Assembly: GCA_911728455.2 (NCBI GenBank)
Contig: OU452229.1
Coordinates: 439,001-503,000 of the forward strand
Origin: Marthasterias glacialis
Taxonomy: Eukaryota; Echinodermata; Asteroidea; Forcipulatida; Asteriidae
Length of the DNA stretch: 64,000 bases
Direction: 5' to 3'
Both the position numbers and the translations under genes were made by a program. The stretch's first letter is position 1, and each line of letters starts with the position of its first letter. The notes below the pieces were generated by a model, which was given only the letters and a program-made list of their open reading frames with translations, did not search any database and was not told where the DNA came from. Below, in pieces: positions 13,601 through 28,600 of this stretch.

Positions 13601-16600
13601 AGATGTTTCTCTAGAATTACTGACAAACTGTGGATAATTTTTAGTGAACAATATAAGATAGTGGATTCTTAAACAATCATTTGGAAAATGGAACAAAGGT
13701 TTCTTGATCAAACCTGGGTCTTCACTGTACCAGTAGAATCTAAAACCTGTGTACACAACGCTGGAGTCGGATTTAAACCAGAAATGCAGCTGATTCTGAG
13801 TGCTAATAATCGGATCTGGAATAGAATGACCACAGAATCGACCGATCGTTGGAGATTCTGAAGAGCCGCCATCATTGACCTGCAACACATCGAAGCCACA
13901 GTTCGGATGATTCTCCAAATCGAAGCGAGTGAAGATGACGTGGACGATCTGAATAGGGATGGTTAAGAGGTATTAACTGTTAAGATTGAAGTACTTTCAA
14001 ATTTTTGAAAACAACCAGTTGCTTTTTTCATATAAGAGCTTACCTTGTTTTCTTGTACGGTGATGACCCAGGAACAGTTCATTCTGTTATCGTACACCTG
14101 ACCCGAAGCAGGAAACTCAAGGAAGCCGTTTTCTCCATACAGGTAAGAACCACAACCTGTGCAAAGATAACGGGGTACAGTAAAAAGGAGACCCAGTGAT
14201 GGATCACACTGACCAGGAGTTTGAGATGCTCATCATTTCCAATTCTACTTTACAAAACAACATCTTAACATCAATACAGTGCAAAGACATGTTATATTAT
14301 TTCGCATAATGAATAGTTATATCGCTGGAAAAATGGGGTTCTATCAGACTGTGCATTTACATACCCTCACGAACAGTTTTCATGCGTATTCAGAAACATG
14401 CAACCTAAAGCAATGAAAAATGACATTTGATGTCATATTTTAGTGGTAATGAAGCCATACCTGCTGATGTATTTTCTGCGGACGTAAAAGCTTCCCATTG
14501 TGTAGAAGCTTCCACTGGTGTAGAAGCTTCACCTTGCGTAGAAGCTTCTGCTCGTGTAGTTGCTTCTGATGGTTTAGTACCTTCTTCTGGCGTAGACGCT
14601 TCTGCTGGTGTAGAAGCTTTCCCTGGTGTAAAAGTTTCCAATGATGTAGAAGCGTTTACTTTAAAGAGTAACAAACGAAATCAGTATCAGTTTAGTTACT
14701 ACTAGTATTCGTTTTGGCAAAAATTGAATTACGACAAAAGCGATTTTTCCAAAAGCTCTACGTATGTGTTTTCCGAATCAGGGAATCGTTTTCCCACTGA
14801 GTTTCAATACCTTTTGAAAAAAATCTTAATATGAGTCAACATGATCCTACTTGTAGTCAGACTGATTCGGTTTGAGACATACAGCACCATAAAGGTGTTT
14901 TTCTAGAATTACTGACATCACTTTCAATAATGTTTAGTGAACCACAAGAACAATATAAGATAGTGGCTTCTTAAAGAATCGTTTGAAAAATGGAACAAAG
15001 GTTTCTCAGTCAAACCTGGGTCTTCGCTGTACCAGTAGAATCTAAAACCTGTGTACACAACGATGGAGTCGGATTTAAACCAGAAATGCAGCTGATTCTG
15101 AGTGCTAATAATCGGATCTGGAATAGAATGACCACAGAATCGACCGATTGTTGGAGATTCTGAAGAGCCGCCATCGTTGACCTGCAACACATCGTAGCCA
15201 CAGTTCCAATGATTCTCCAAATCGAAGCGAGTGAAGATGACGTGGACGATCTGAATAGGGATGGTTAAGAGGTGTTTACTATAGCAAGATTCAAGTACTT
15301 TCAACTTTTTTTAGATCATCTAGTTTTTTTTTAATACAAGAGGTTACCTTGTTTTCTTGTACGGTGATGACCCAGGAACAGCTCATTCTGTTATCGTACA
15401 CCTGACCCAAAGCAGGAAACTCAAGGAAGCCGTTTTCTCCATACAGGTTAGAACCACAACCTGTGCAAAGATAACGGGGTACAGTAAAAAGGAGACCCAG
15501 TAATGGATCACACTGTCCAGGAGTTCGAAATGCTCTTCATTTCCAATTCTACTTTACAAAACAACATCTTAACATCAGAAGAGTGCACACAAATATTGTA
15601 ATATTGCACACAAAGAATAGTTTATTGGTAGTCAAATTGGGTTATCAGACTGTGCATTTACCCTCACGAACAGTTTTCATGCGTATGCAGAAACATGCAA
15701 CCTAAAGCAATGGAAAATGACATTTGATGTCATATTTTAGTCGTAATGAAGCCATACCTGCTGATGTATTTTCTGCGGACGTAAAAGCTTCCCATTGTGT
15801 AGAAGCTTCCACTGGTGTAGAAGCTTCACCTTGCGTAGAAGCTTCTGCTCGTGTAGTTGCTTCTGATGGTGTAGTACCTTCTTCTGGCGTAGACGCTTCT
15901 GCTGTTGTAGAAGCTTCCCCTGGTGTAAAAGTTTCCACTGGAGTAGAAACGTTTACTTTAAAGAGTAACAAACGAAATCAGTAACGGTTTAGTTACTACT
16001 AGTATTCGTTTTGGCAAAAATTGAATTACGACAAAAGCGATTTTTCCAAAAGCTGTACGTATGTGTATTCCGAATCAGGGAATCGTTTTCCCACTGAGTT
16101 TCAATACCTTTTGAAAAAAATCTTAATATGAGTCAACATGATCCTACTTGTAGTCAGACTGATTCGGTTTGAGACATACAGCACTAAAGGTGTTTTTCTA
16201 GAATTACTGACATAACTTTCAATAATGTTTAGTGAACCACAAGAACAATATAAGATAGTGGCTTCTTAAAGAATCGTTTGAAAAATGGAACAAAGGTTTC
16301 TCAGTCAAACCTGGGTCTTCGCTGTACCAGTAGAATCTAAAACCTGTGTACACAACGCTGATGTCGGATTTAAACCAGAAATGCAGCTGATTCTGAGTGC
16401 TAATAATCGGATCTGGAATAGAATGACCACAGAATCGACCGATCGTTGGAGATTCTGAAGAGCCGCCATCGTTGACCTGCAACACATCGTAGCCACAGTT
16501 CGGCTGATTCTCCAAATCGAAGCGAGTGAAGATGACGTGGACGATCTGAATAGGGATGGTTAAGAGGTGTTAACTATAGCAAGATTCAAGTACTCTCAAT

Positions 16601-19600
16601 TTTTTTAGATCAAATAGTTGCTTTTTGTAATACAAGAGGTTACCTTGTTTTCTTGTACGGTGATGACCCAGGAACAGTTCATTCTGTTATCGTACACCTG
16701 ACCCAAAGGAGGAAACTCGAGGGAGCCGTTTTCTCCATACAGGTAAGAACCACAACCTGTGCAAAGATAATGGGGTACAATAAAAAGGAGACCCAGTAAT
16801 GGATCACACTGACCAGGAGTTTGAGATGCTCATCATTTCCAATTCTACTTTACAAAACATCATCTTAACATCAGCAGAGTGCACACACATTTTCGCATTA
16901 CGAATAGTTTATTGGTAGTCAAATTGGGTGATCAGACTGTGCATTTACATACCCTCACGAACAGTTTTCATGCATATTCAGAAACATGCAACGTAAAGCA
17001 ATGGAAATGACATTTGATGTCATATTTTAGTCGTAATGAAGCCGTACCTGCTGATGTATTTTCTGCGGACGTAAAAGCTTCCCATTGTGTAGAAGCTTCC
17101 ACTGGTGTAGAAGCTTCACCTTGCGTAGAAGCTTCTGCTCGTGTAGTTGCTTCTTCTGGCGTAGAAGCTTCTGATGGTGTAGTACCTTCTTCTGGCGTAG
17201 ACGCTTCTGCTGGTGTAGAAGCTTTCCCTGGTGTAAAAGTTTTCACTGGTGTAGAAACGTTTACTTTAAAGAGTAACATACGAAATCAGTATCGGTTTAG
17301 TTACTACTAGTTTTAGTTTCGGGAAAAAAATTGAATTACGACAACAGCGATTTTTCCAAAAGCTGTACGTAAGTGTTTTCCGAATCAGGGAATCATTTTC
17401 CCACTGAGTTTCAATACCTTTTGAAGAAAATCTTAATATGAGTCAACGTGATCCTAGTTTCAGTGAGACTGACTCGGTTTGAGACATACAGCACTAAAGA
17501 TGTTTCTCTAGAATTACTGACAAACTGTGGATAATGTTTAGTGAACAATATAAGACGCTTCTGCTGGTGTAGAAGCTTTCCCTGGTGTAAAAGTTTTCAC
17601 TGGTGTAGAAACGTTTACTTTAAAGAGTAACATACGAAATCAGTATCGGTTTAGTTACTACTAGTTTTAGTTTCGGGAAAAAAATTGAATTACGACAACA
17701 GCGATTTTTCCAAAAGCTGTACGTAAGTGTTTTCCGAATCAGGGAATCATTTTCCCACTGAGTTTCAATACCTTTTGAAGAAAATCTTAATATGAGTCAA
17801 CGTGATCCTAGTTTCAGTGAGACTGACTCGGTTTGAGACATACAGCACTAAAGATGTTTCTCTAGAATTACTGACAAACTGTGGATAATGTTTAGTGAAC
17901 AATATAAGATAGTGGCTTCTTAAAGAATCGTTTGAAAAATGGAGTGAAGGTTTTTTGGTCAAACCTGGGTCTTCGCTGTACCAGTAGAATCTAAAACCAG
18001 TGCGCACAACGCTGGAGTCGGATTCAAACCAGAAATGCAGCTGATTCTGAGTGCTAATAATCGGATCTGGAATAGAATGACCACAGAATCGACCGATCGT
18101 TGGAGATTCTGAAGAGCCGCCATCGTTGACCAGCAACACATCGTAGCCACAGTTCCAATGATTCTCCAAATCGAAGCGAGTGAAGATGACGTGGACGATC
18201 TGAATAGGGATGGTTAAGAGGTATTAACTGTTAAGATTGAAGTACTTTCAAATTTCTGAGAACAACCAGTTGCTTTTTTCATACAAGAGCTTACCTTGTT
18301 TTCTTGTACGGTGATGACCCAGGAACAGTTCATTCTGTTATCGTACACCTGACCCGAAGGAGGAAACTCGAGGGAGCCGTTTTCTCCATACAGGTAAGAA
18401 CCACAACCTGTGCAAAGATAACGGGGTACAGTAAAAAGGAGACCCAGTAAATGGACCACACTGACCAGGAGTTTGAGATGCTCATCATTTCCAATTCTAC
18501 TTTACAAAACAACCTTTTAACATCAACAGAGTGTACATACATATTGTATTATTTCGCATAACAAATAGTTTATTGGTAATCAAATTGGGTTATCAGACTG
18601 TGCATTTACATACCCTCACGAACAGTTTTCATGCGTATTCAGAAACATGCAACCTAAAGCAATGGAAAATGACATTTGATGTCATATTTTAGTCGTAATG
18701 AAGCCATACCTGCTGATGTATTTTCTGCGGACGTAAAAGCTTCCCATTGTGTAGAAGCTTCCACTGGTGTAGAAGCTTCACCTTGCGTAGAAGCTTCTGC
18801 TCGTGTAGTTGCTTCTTCTGGCGTAGAAGCTTCTGATGGTGTAGTACCTTCTTCTGGCGTAGACGCTTCTGCTGGTGTAGAAGCTTTCCCTGGTGTAAAA
18901 GTTTTCACTGGTGTAGAAACGTTTACTTTAAAGAGTAACATACGAAATCAGTATCGGTTTAGTTACTACTAGTTTTAGTTTCGGGAAAAAAATTGAATTA
19001 CGACAACAGCGATTTTTCCAAAAGCTGTACGTAAGTGTTTTCCGAATCAGGGAATCATTTTCCCACTGAGTTTCAATACCTTTTGAAGAAAATCTTAATA
19101 TGAGTCAACGTGATCCTAGTTTCAGTGAGACTGACTCGGTTTGAGACATACAGCACTAAAGATGTTTCTCTAGAATTACTGACAAACTGTGGATAATGTT
19201 TAGTGAACAATATAAGATAGTGGCTTCTTAAAGAATCGTTTGAAAAATGGAGTGAAGGTTTTTTGGTCAAACCTGGGTCTTCGCTGTACCAGTAGAATCT
19301 AAAACCAGTGCGCACAACGCTGGAGTCGGATTCAAACCAGAAATGCAACTGATTCTGAGTGCTAATAATCGGATCTGGAATAGAATGACCACAGAATCGA
19401 CCGATCGTTGGAGATTCTGAAGAGCCGCCATCGTTGACCAGCAACACATCGTAGCCACAGTTCCAATGATTCTCCAAATCGAAGCGAGTGAAGATGACGT
19501 GGACGATCTGAATAGGGATGGTTAAGAGGTATTAACTGTTAAGATTGAAGTACTTTCAAATTTCTGAGAACAACCAGTTGCTTTTTTCATATAAGAGCTT

Positions 19601-22600
19601 ACCTTGTTTTCTTGTACGGTGATCACCCAGGAACAGTTCATTCTGTTATCGTACACCTGACCCGAAGGAGGAAACTCGAGGGAGCCGTTTTCTCCATACA
19701 GGTAAGAACCACAACCTGTGCAAAGATAACGGGGTACAGTAAAAAGGAGACCCAGTAATGGATAACACTGACCAGGAGTTTGAGATGCTCATCATTTCCA
19801 ATTCTACTTTACAAAACAACCTTTTAACATCAACAGAGTGCACATACATATTGTATTATTTCGCATAACAAATAGTTTATTGGTAATCAAATTGGGTTAT
19901 CAGACTGTGCATTTACATACCCTCACGAACAGTTTTCATGCGTATTCAGAAACATGCAACCTAAAGCAATGGAAAATGACATTTCATGTCAAATTTTACT
20001 TGCAATGAAGCCATACCTGCTGATGTATTTTCTGCGGACGTAAAAGCTTCCCATTGTGTAGAAGCTTCCACTGATGTAGAAACTTCACCTTGCGTAGAAG
20101 CTTCTGCTCGTGTAGTTGCTTCTTCTGGCGTAGAAGCTTCTGATGGTGTAGTACCTTCTTCTGGCGTAGACGCTTCTGCTGGTGCAGAAGCTTCCCCTGG
20201 TGTAAAAGTTTCCAATGATGTAGAAACGTTTACTTTAAAGAGTAACAAACGAAATCAGTATCAGTTGAGTTACTACTAGTATTCGTTTTGGGAAAAAATG
20301 AATTACGACAACAGCGATTTTTCCAAAAGCTGTACGTATGTGTTTTCCGAATCAGGGAATCGTTTTTCCACTGAGCTTCAATACCTGTTGAAGAAAATCT
20401 TAATATGAGTCAACATGATCCTAGTTGCAGTGAGAGTGATTCGGTTTGAGACATACGGCACTAAAGATGTTTCTCTAGAATTACTGAGTCTGTGGATAAT
20501 GTTTAGTGAACAATATAAGATAGTGGCTTCTTAAAGAATCGTCTGAAGAATGAAGTAAAGGTTTCTTGGTCAAACCTGGGTCTTCGCTGTACCAGTAGAA
20601 TCTAAAACCAGTGCGCACAACGCTGGAGTCGGATTCAAACCAGAAATGCAACTGATTCTGAGTGCTAATAATCGGATCTGGAATAGAATGACCACAGAAT
20701 CGACCGATCGTTGGAGATTCTGAAGAGCCGCCATCGTTGACCAGCAAAACATCGTAGCCACAGTTCCAATGATTCTCCAAATCGAAGCGAGTGAAGATGA
20801 CGTGGACGATCTGAATAGGGATGGTTAAGAGGTATTAACTGTTAAGATTGAAGTACTTTCAAATTTCTGAGAACAACCAGTTGCTTTTTTCATACAAGAG
20901 CTTACCTTGTTTTCTTGTACGGTGATGACCCAGGAACAGTTCATTCTGTTATCGTACACCTGACCCGAAGGAGGAAACTCTAGGAAGCCGTTTTCTCCAT
21001 ACAGGTAAGAACCACAACCTGTGCAAAGATAACGGGGTACAGTAAAAAGGAGACCCAGTAAATGGACCACACTGACCAGGAGTTTGAGATGCTCATCATT
21101 TCCAATTCTACTTTACAAAACAACCTTTTAACATCAACAGAGTGTACATACATATTGTATTATTTCGCATAACAAATAGTTTATTGGTAATCAAATTGGG
21201 TTATCAGACTGTGCATTTACATACCCTCACGAACAGTTTTCATGCGTATTCAGAAACATGCAACCTAAAGCAATGGAAAATGACATTTGATGTCATATTT
21301 TAGTCGTAATGAAGCCATACCTGCTGATGTATTTTCTGCGGACGTAAAAGCTTCCCATTGTGTAGAAGCTTCCACTGGTGTAGAAGCTTCACCTTGCGTA
21401 GAAGCTTCTGCTCGTGTAGTTGCTTCTTCTGGCGTAGAAGCTTCTGATGGTGTAGTACCTTCTTCTGGCGTAGACGCTTCTGCTGGTGTAGAAGCTTTCC
21501 CTGGTGTAAAAGTTTTCACTGGTGTAGAAACGTTTACTTTAAAGAGTAACATACGAAATCAGTATCGGTTTAGTTACTACTAGTTTTAGTTTCGGGAAAA
21601 AAATTGAATTACGACAACAGCGATTTTTCCAAAAGCTGTACGTAAGTGTTTTCCGAATCAGGGAATCATTTTCCCACTGAGTTTCAATACCTTTTGAAGA
21701 AAATCTTAATATGAGTCAACGTGATCCTAGTTTCAGTGAGACTGACTCGGTTTGAGACATACAGCACTAAAGATGTTTCTCTAGAATTACTGACAAACTG
21801 TGGATAATGTTTAGTGAACAATATAAGACGCTTCTGCTGGTGTAGAAGCTTTCCCTGGTGTAAAAGTTTTCACTGGTGTAGAAACGTTTACTTTAAAGAG
21901 TAACATACGAAATCAGTATCGGTTTAGTTACTACTAGTTTTAGTTTCGGGAAAAAAATTGAATTACGACAACAGCGATTTTTCCAAAAGCTGTACGTAAG
22001 TGTTTTCCGAATCAGGGAATCATTTTCCCACTGAGTTTCAATACCTTTTGAAGAAAATCTTAATATGAGTCAACGTGATCCTAGTTTCAGTGAGACTGAC
22101 TCGGTTTGAGACATACAGCACTAAAGATGTTTCTCTAGAATTACTGACAAACTGTGGATAATGTTTAGTGAACAATATAAGATAGTGGCTTCTTAAAGAA
22201 TCGTTTGAAAAATGGAGTGAAGGTTTTTTGGTCAAACCTGGGTCTTCGCTGTACCAGTAGAATCTAAAACCAGTGCGCACAACGCTGGAGTCGGATTCAA
22301 ACCAGAAATGCAGCTGATTCTGAGTGCTAATAATCGGATCTGGAATAGAATGACCACAGAATCGACCGATCGTTGGAGATTCTGAAGAGCCGCCATCGTT
22401 GACCAGCAACACATCGTAGCCACAGTTCCAATGATTCTCCAAATCGAAGCGAGTGAAGATGACGTGGACGATCTGAATAGGGATGGTTAAGAGGGATTAA
22501 CTGTTAAGATTGAAGTACTTTCAAATTTCTGAGAACAACCAGTTGCTTTTTTCATATAAGAGCTTACCTTGTTTTCTTGTACGGTGATCACCCAGGAACA

Positions 22601-25600
22601 GTTCATTCTGTTATCGTACACCTGACCCGAAGGAGGAAACTCGAGGGAGCCGTTTTCTCCATACAGGTAAGAACCACAACCTGTGCAAAGATAACGGGGT
22701 ACAGTAAAAAGGAGACCCAGTAATGGATAACACTGACCAGGAGTTTGAGATGCTCATCATTTCCAATTCTACTTTACAAAACAACCTTTTAACATCAACA
22801 GAGTGCACATACATATTGTATTATTTCGCATAACAAATAGTTTATTGGTAATCAAATTGGGTTATCAGACTGTGCATTTACATACCCTCACGAACAGTTT
22901 TCATGCGTATTCAGAAACATGCAACCTAAAGCAATGGAAAATGACATTTCATGTCAAATTTTACTTGCAATGAAGCCATACCTGCTGATGTATTTTTTGC
23001 GGACGTAAAAGCTTCCCATTGTGTAGAAGCTTCCACTGGTGTAGAAGCTTCACCTTGCGTAGAAGCTTCTGCTCGTGTAGTTGCTTCTTCTGGCGTAGAA
23101 GCTTCTGATGGTGTAGTACCTTCTTCTGGCGTAGACGCTTCTGCTGGTGCAGAAGCTTCCCCTGGTGTAAAAGTTTCCAATGATGTAGAAACGTTTACTT
23201 TAAAGAGTAACAAACGAAATCAGTATCAGTTGAGTTACTACTAGTATTCGTTTTGGGAAAAAATGAATTACGACGACAGCGATTTTTCCAAAAGCTGTAC
23301 GTATGTGTTTTCCGAATCAGGGAATCGTTTTTCCACTGAGCTTCAATACCTGTTGAAGAAAATCTTAATATGAGTCAACATGATCCTAGTTGCAGTGAGA
23401 GTGATTCGGTTTGAGACATACGGCACTAAAGATGTTTCTCTAGAATTACTGAGTCTGTGGATAATGTTTAGTGAACAATATAAGATAGTGGCTTCTTAAA
23501 GAATCGTCTGAAGAATGAAGTAAAGGTTTCTTGGTCAAACCTGGGTCTTCGCTGTACCAGTAGAATCTAAAACCAGTGCGCACAACGCTGGAGTCGGATT
23601 CAAACCAGAAATGCAACTGATTCTGAGTGCTAATAATCGGATCTGGAATAGAATGACCACAGAATCGACCGATCGTTGGAGATTCTGAAGAGCCGCCATC
23701 GTTGACCAGCAAAACATCGTAGCCACAGTTCCAATGATTCTCCAAATCGAAGCGAGTGAAGATGACGTGGACGATCTGAATAGGGATGGTTAAGAGGTAT
23801 TAACTGTTAAGATTGAAGTACTTTCAAATTTCTGAGAACAACCAGTTGCTTTTTTCATACAAGAGCTTACCTTGTTTTCTTGTACGGTGATGACCCAGGA
23901 ACAGTTCATTCTGTTATCGTACACCTGACCCGAAGGAGGAAACTCTAGGAAGCCGTTTTCTCCATACAGGTAAGAACCACAACCTGTGCAAAGATAACGG
24001 GGTACAGTAAAAAGGAGACCCAGTAAATGGACCACACTGACCAGGAGTTTGAGATGCTCATCATTTCCAATTCTACTTTACAAAACAACCTTTTAACATC
24101 AACAGAGTGTACATACATATTGTATTATTTCGCATAACAAATAGTTTATTGGTAATCAAATTGGGTTATCAGACTGTGCATTTACATACCCTCACGAACA
24201 GTTTTCATGCGTATTCAGAAACATGCAACCTAAAGCAATGGAAAATGACATTTGATGTCATATTTTAGTCGTAATGAAGCCATACCTGCTGATGTATTTT
24301 CTGCGGACGTAAAAGCTTCCCATTGTGTAGAAGCTTCCACTGGTGTAGAAGCTTCACCTTGCGTAGAAGCTTCTGCTCGTGTAGTTGCTTCTTCTGGCGT
24401 AGAAGCTTCTGATGGTGTAGTACCTTCTTCTGGCGTAGACGCTTCTGCTGGTGTAGAAGCTTTCCCTGGTGTAAAAGTTTTCACTGGTGTAGAAACGTTT
24501 ACTTTAAAGAGTAACATACGAAATCAGTATCGGTTTAGTTACTACTAGTTTTAGTTTCGGGAAAAAAATTGAATTACGACAACAGCGATTTTTCCAAAAG
24601 CTGTACGTATGTGTTTTCCGAATCAGGGAATCATTTTCCCACTGAGTTTCAATACCTTTTGAAGAAAATCTTAATATGAGTCAACGTGATCCTAGTTTCA
24701 GTGAGACTGACTCGGTTTGAGACATACAGCACTAAAGATGTTTCTCTAGAATTACTGACAAACTGTGGATAATGTTTAGTGAACAATATAAGACGCTTCT
24801 GCTGGTGTAGAAGCTTTCCCTGGTGTAAAAGTTTTCACTGGTGTAGAAACGTTTACTTTAAAGAGTAACATACGAAATCAGTATCGGTTTAGTTACTACT
24901 AGTTTTAGTTTCGGGAAAAAAATTGAATTACGACAACAGCGATTTTTCCAAAAGCTGTACGTAAGTGTTTTCCGAATCAGGGAATCATTTTCCCACTGAG
25001 TTTCAATACCTTTTGAAGAAAATCTTAATATGAGTCAACGTGATCCTAGTTTCAGTGAGACTGACTCGGTTTGAGACATACAGCACTAAAGATGTTTCTC
25101 TAGAATTACTGACAAACTGTGGATAATGTTTAGTGAACAATATAAGATAGTGGCTTCTTAAAGAATCGTTTGAAAAATGGAGTGAAGGTTTTTTGGTCAA
25201 ACCTGGGTCTTCGCTGTACCAGTAGAATCTAAAACCAGTGCGCACAACGCTGGAGTCGGATTCAAACCAGAAATGCAGCTGATTCTGAGTGCTAATAATC
25301 GGATCTGGAATAGAATGACCACAGAATCGACCGATCGTTGGAGATTCTGAAGAGCCGCCATCGTTGACCAGCAACACATCGTAGCCACAGTTCCAATGAT
25401 TCTCCAAATCGAAGCGAGTGAAGATGACGTGGACGATCTGAATAGGGATGGTTAAGAGGTATTAACTGTTAAGATTGAAGTACTTTCAAATTTCTGAGAA
25501 CAACCAGTTGCTTTTTTCATATAAGAGCTTACCTTGTTTTCTTGTACGGTGATCACCCAGGAACAGTTCATTCTGTTATCGTACACCTGACCCGAAGGAG

Positions 25601-28600
25601 GAAACTCGAGGGAGCCGTTTTCTCCATACAGGTAAGAACCACAACCTGTGCAAAGATAACGGGGTACAGTAAAAAGGAGACCCAGTAATGGATAACACTG
25701 ACCAGGAGTTTGAGATGCTCATCATTTCCAATTCTACTTTACAAAACAACCTTTTAACATCAACAGAGTGCACATACATATTGTATTATTTCGCATAACA
25801 AATAGTTTATTGGTAATCAAATTGGGTTATCAGACTGTGCATTTACATACCCTCACGAACAGTTTTCATGCGTATTCAGAAACATGCAACCTAAAGCAAT
25901 GGAAAATGACATTTCATGTCAAATTTTACTTGCAATGAAGCCATACCTGCTGATGTATTTTCTGCGGACGTAAAAGCTTCCCATTGTGTAGAAGCTTCCA
26001 CTGATGTAGAAACTTCACCTTGCGTAGAAGCTTCTGCTCGTGTAGTTGCTTCTTCTGGCGTAGAAGCTTCTGATGGTGTAGTACCTTCTTCTGGCGTAGA
26101 CGCTTCTGCTGGTGCAGAAGCTTCCCCTGGTGTAAAAGTTTCCAATGATGTAGAAACGTTTACTTTAAAGAGTAACAAACGAAATCAGTATCAGTTGAGT
26201 TACTACTAGTATTCGTTTTGGGAAAAAATGAATTACGACAACAGCGATTTTTCCAAAAGCTGTACGTATGTGTTTTCCGAATCAGGGAATCGTTTTTCCA
26301 CTGAGCTTCAATACCTGTTGAAGAAAATCTTAATATGAGTCAACATGATCCTAGTTGCAGTGAGAGTGATTCGGTTTGAGACATACGGCACTAAAGATGT
26401 TTCTCTAGAATTACTGAGTCTGTGGATAATGTTTAGTGAACAATATAAGATAGTGGCTTCTTAAAGAATCGTCTGAAGAATGAAGTAAAGGTTTCTTGGT
26501 CAAACCTGGGTCTTCGCTGTACCAGTAGAATCTAAAACCAGTGCGCACAACGCTGGAGTCGGATTCAAACCAGAAATGCAACTGATTCTGAGTGCTAATA
26601 ATCGGATCTGGAATAGAATGACCACAGAATCGACCGATCGTTGGAGATTCTGAAGAGCCGCCATCGTTGACCAGCAACACATCGTAGCCACAGTTCCAAT
26701 GATTCTCCAAATCGAAGCGAGTGAAGATGACGTGGACGATCTGAATAGGGATGGTTAAGAGGTATTAACTGTTAAGATTGAAGTACTTTCAAATTTCTGA
26801 GAACAACCAGTTGCTTTTTTCATACAAGAGCTTACCTTGTTTTCTTGTACGGTGATGACCCAGGAACAGTTCATTCTGTTATCGTACACCTGACCCGAAG
26901 GAGGAAACTCTAGGAAGCCGTTTTCTCCATACAGGTAAGAACCACAACCTGTGCAAAGATAACGGGGTACAGTAAAAAGGAGACCCAGTAAATGGACCAC
27001 ACTGACCAGGAGTTTGAGATGCTCATCATTTCCAATTCTACTTTACAAAACAACCTTTTAACATCAACAGAGTGTACATACATATTGTATTATTTCGCAT
27101 AACAAATAGTTTATTGGTAATCAAATTGGGTTATCAGACTGTGCATTTACATACCCTCACGAACAGTTTTCATGCGTATTCAGAAACATGCAACCTAAAG
27201 CAATGGAAAATGACATTTGATGTCATATTTTAGTCGTAATGAAGCCATACCTGCTGATGTATTTTCTGCGGACGTAAAAGCTTCCCATTGTGTAGAAGCC
27301 TCCACTGGTGTAGAAGCTTCACCTTGCGTAGAAGCTTCTGCTCGTGTAGTTGCTTCTTCTGGCGTAGAAGCTTCTGATGGTGTAGTACCTTCTTCTGGCG
27401 TAGACGCTTCTGCTGGTGTAGAAGCTTTCCCTGGTGTAAAAGTTTTCACTGGTGTAGAAACGTTTACTTTAAAGAGTAACATACGAAATCAGTATCGGTT
27501 TAGTTACTACTAGTTTTAGTTTCGGGAAAAAAATTGAATTACGACAACAGCGATTTTTCCAAAAGCTGTACGTATGTGTTTTCCGAATCAGGGAATCATT
27601 TTCCCACTGAGTTTCAATACCTTTTGAAGAAAATCTTAATATGAGTCAACGTGATCCTAGTTTCAGTGAGACTGACTCGGTTTGAGACATACAGCACTAA
27701 AGATGTTTCTCTAGAATTACTGACAAACTGTGGATAATGTTTAGTGAACAATATAAGACGCTTCTGCTGGTGTAGAAGCTTTCCCTGGTGTAAAAGTTTT
27801 CACTGGTGTAGAAACGTTTACTTTAAAGAGTAACATACGAAATCAGTATCGGTTTAGTTACTACTAGTTTTAGTTTCGGGAAAAAAATTGAATTACGACA
27901 ACAGCGATTTTTCCAAAAGCTGTACGTAAGTGTTTTCCGAATCAGGGAATCATTTTCCCACTGAGTTTCAATACCTTTTGAAGAAAATCTTAATATGAGT
28001 CAACGTGATCCTAGTTTCAGTGAGACTGACTCGGTTTGAGACATACAGCACTAAAGATGTTTCTCTAGAATTACTGACAAACTGTGGATAATGTTTAGTG
28101 AACAATATAAGACGCTTCTGCTGGTGTAGAAGCTTTCCCTGGTGTAAAAGTTTTCACTGGTGTAGAAACGTTTACTTTAAAGAGTAACATACGAAATCAG
28201 TATCGGTTTAGTTACTACTAGTTTTAGTTTCGGGAAAAAAATTGAATTACGACAACAGCGATTTTTCCAAAAGCTGTACGTATGTGTTTTCCGAATCAGG
28301 GAATCATTTTCCCACTGAGTTTCAATACCTTTTGAAGAAAATCTTAATATGAGTCAACGTGATCCTAGTTTCAGTGAGACTGACTCGGTTTGAGACATAC
28401 AGCACTAAAGATGTTTCTCTAGAATTACTGACAAACTGTGGATAATGTTTAGTGAACAATATAAGATAGTGGCTTCTTAAAGAATCGTTTGAAAAATGGA
28501 GTGAAGGTTTTTTGGTCAAACCTGGGTCTTCGCTGTACCAGTAGAATCTAAAACCAGTGCGCACAACGCTGGAGTCGGATTCAAACCAGAAATGCAGCTG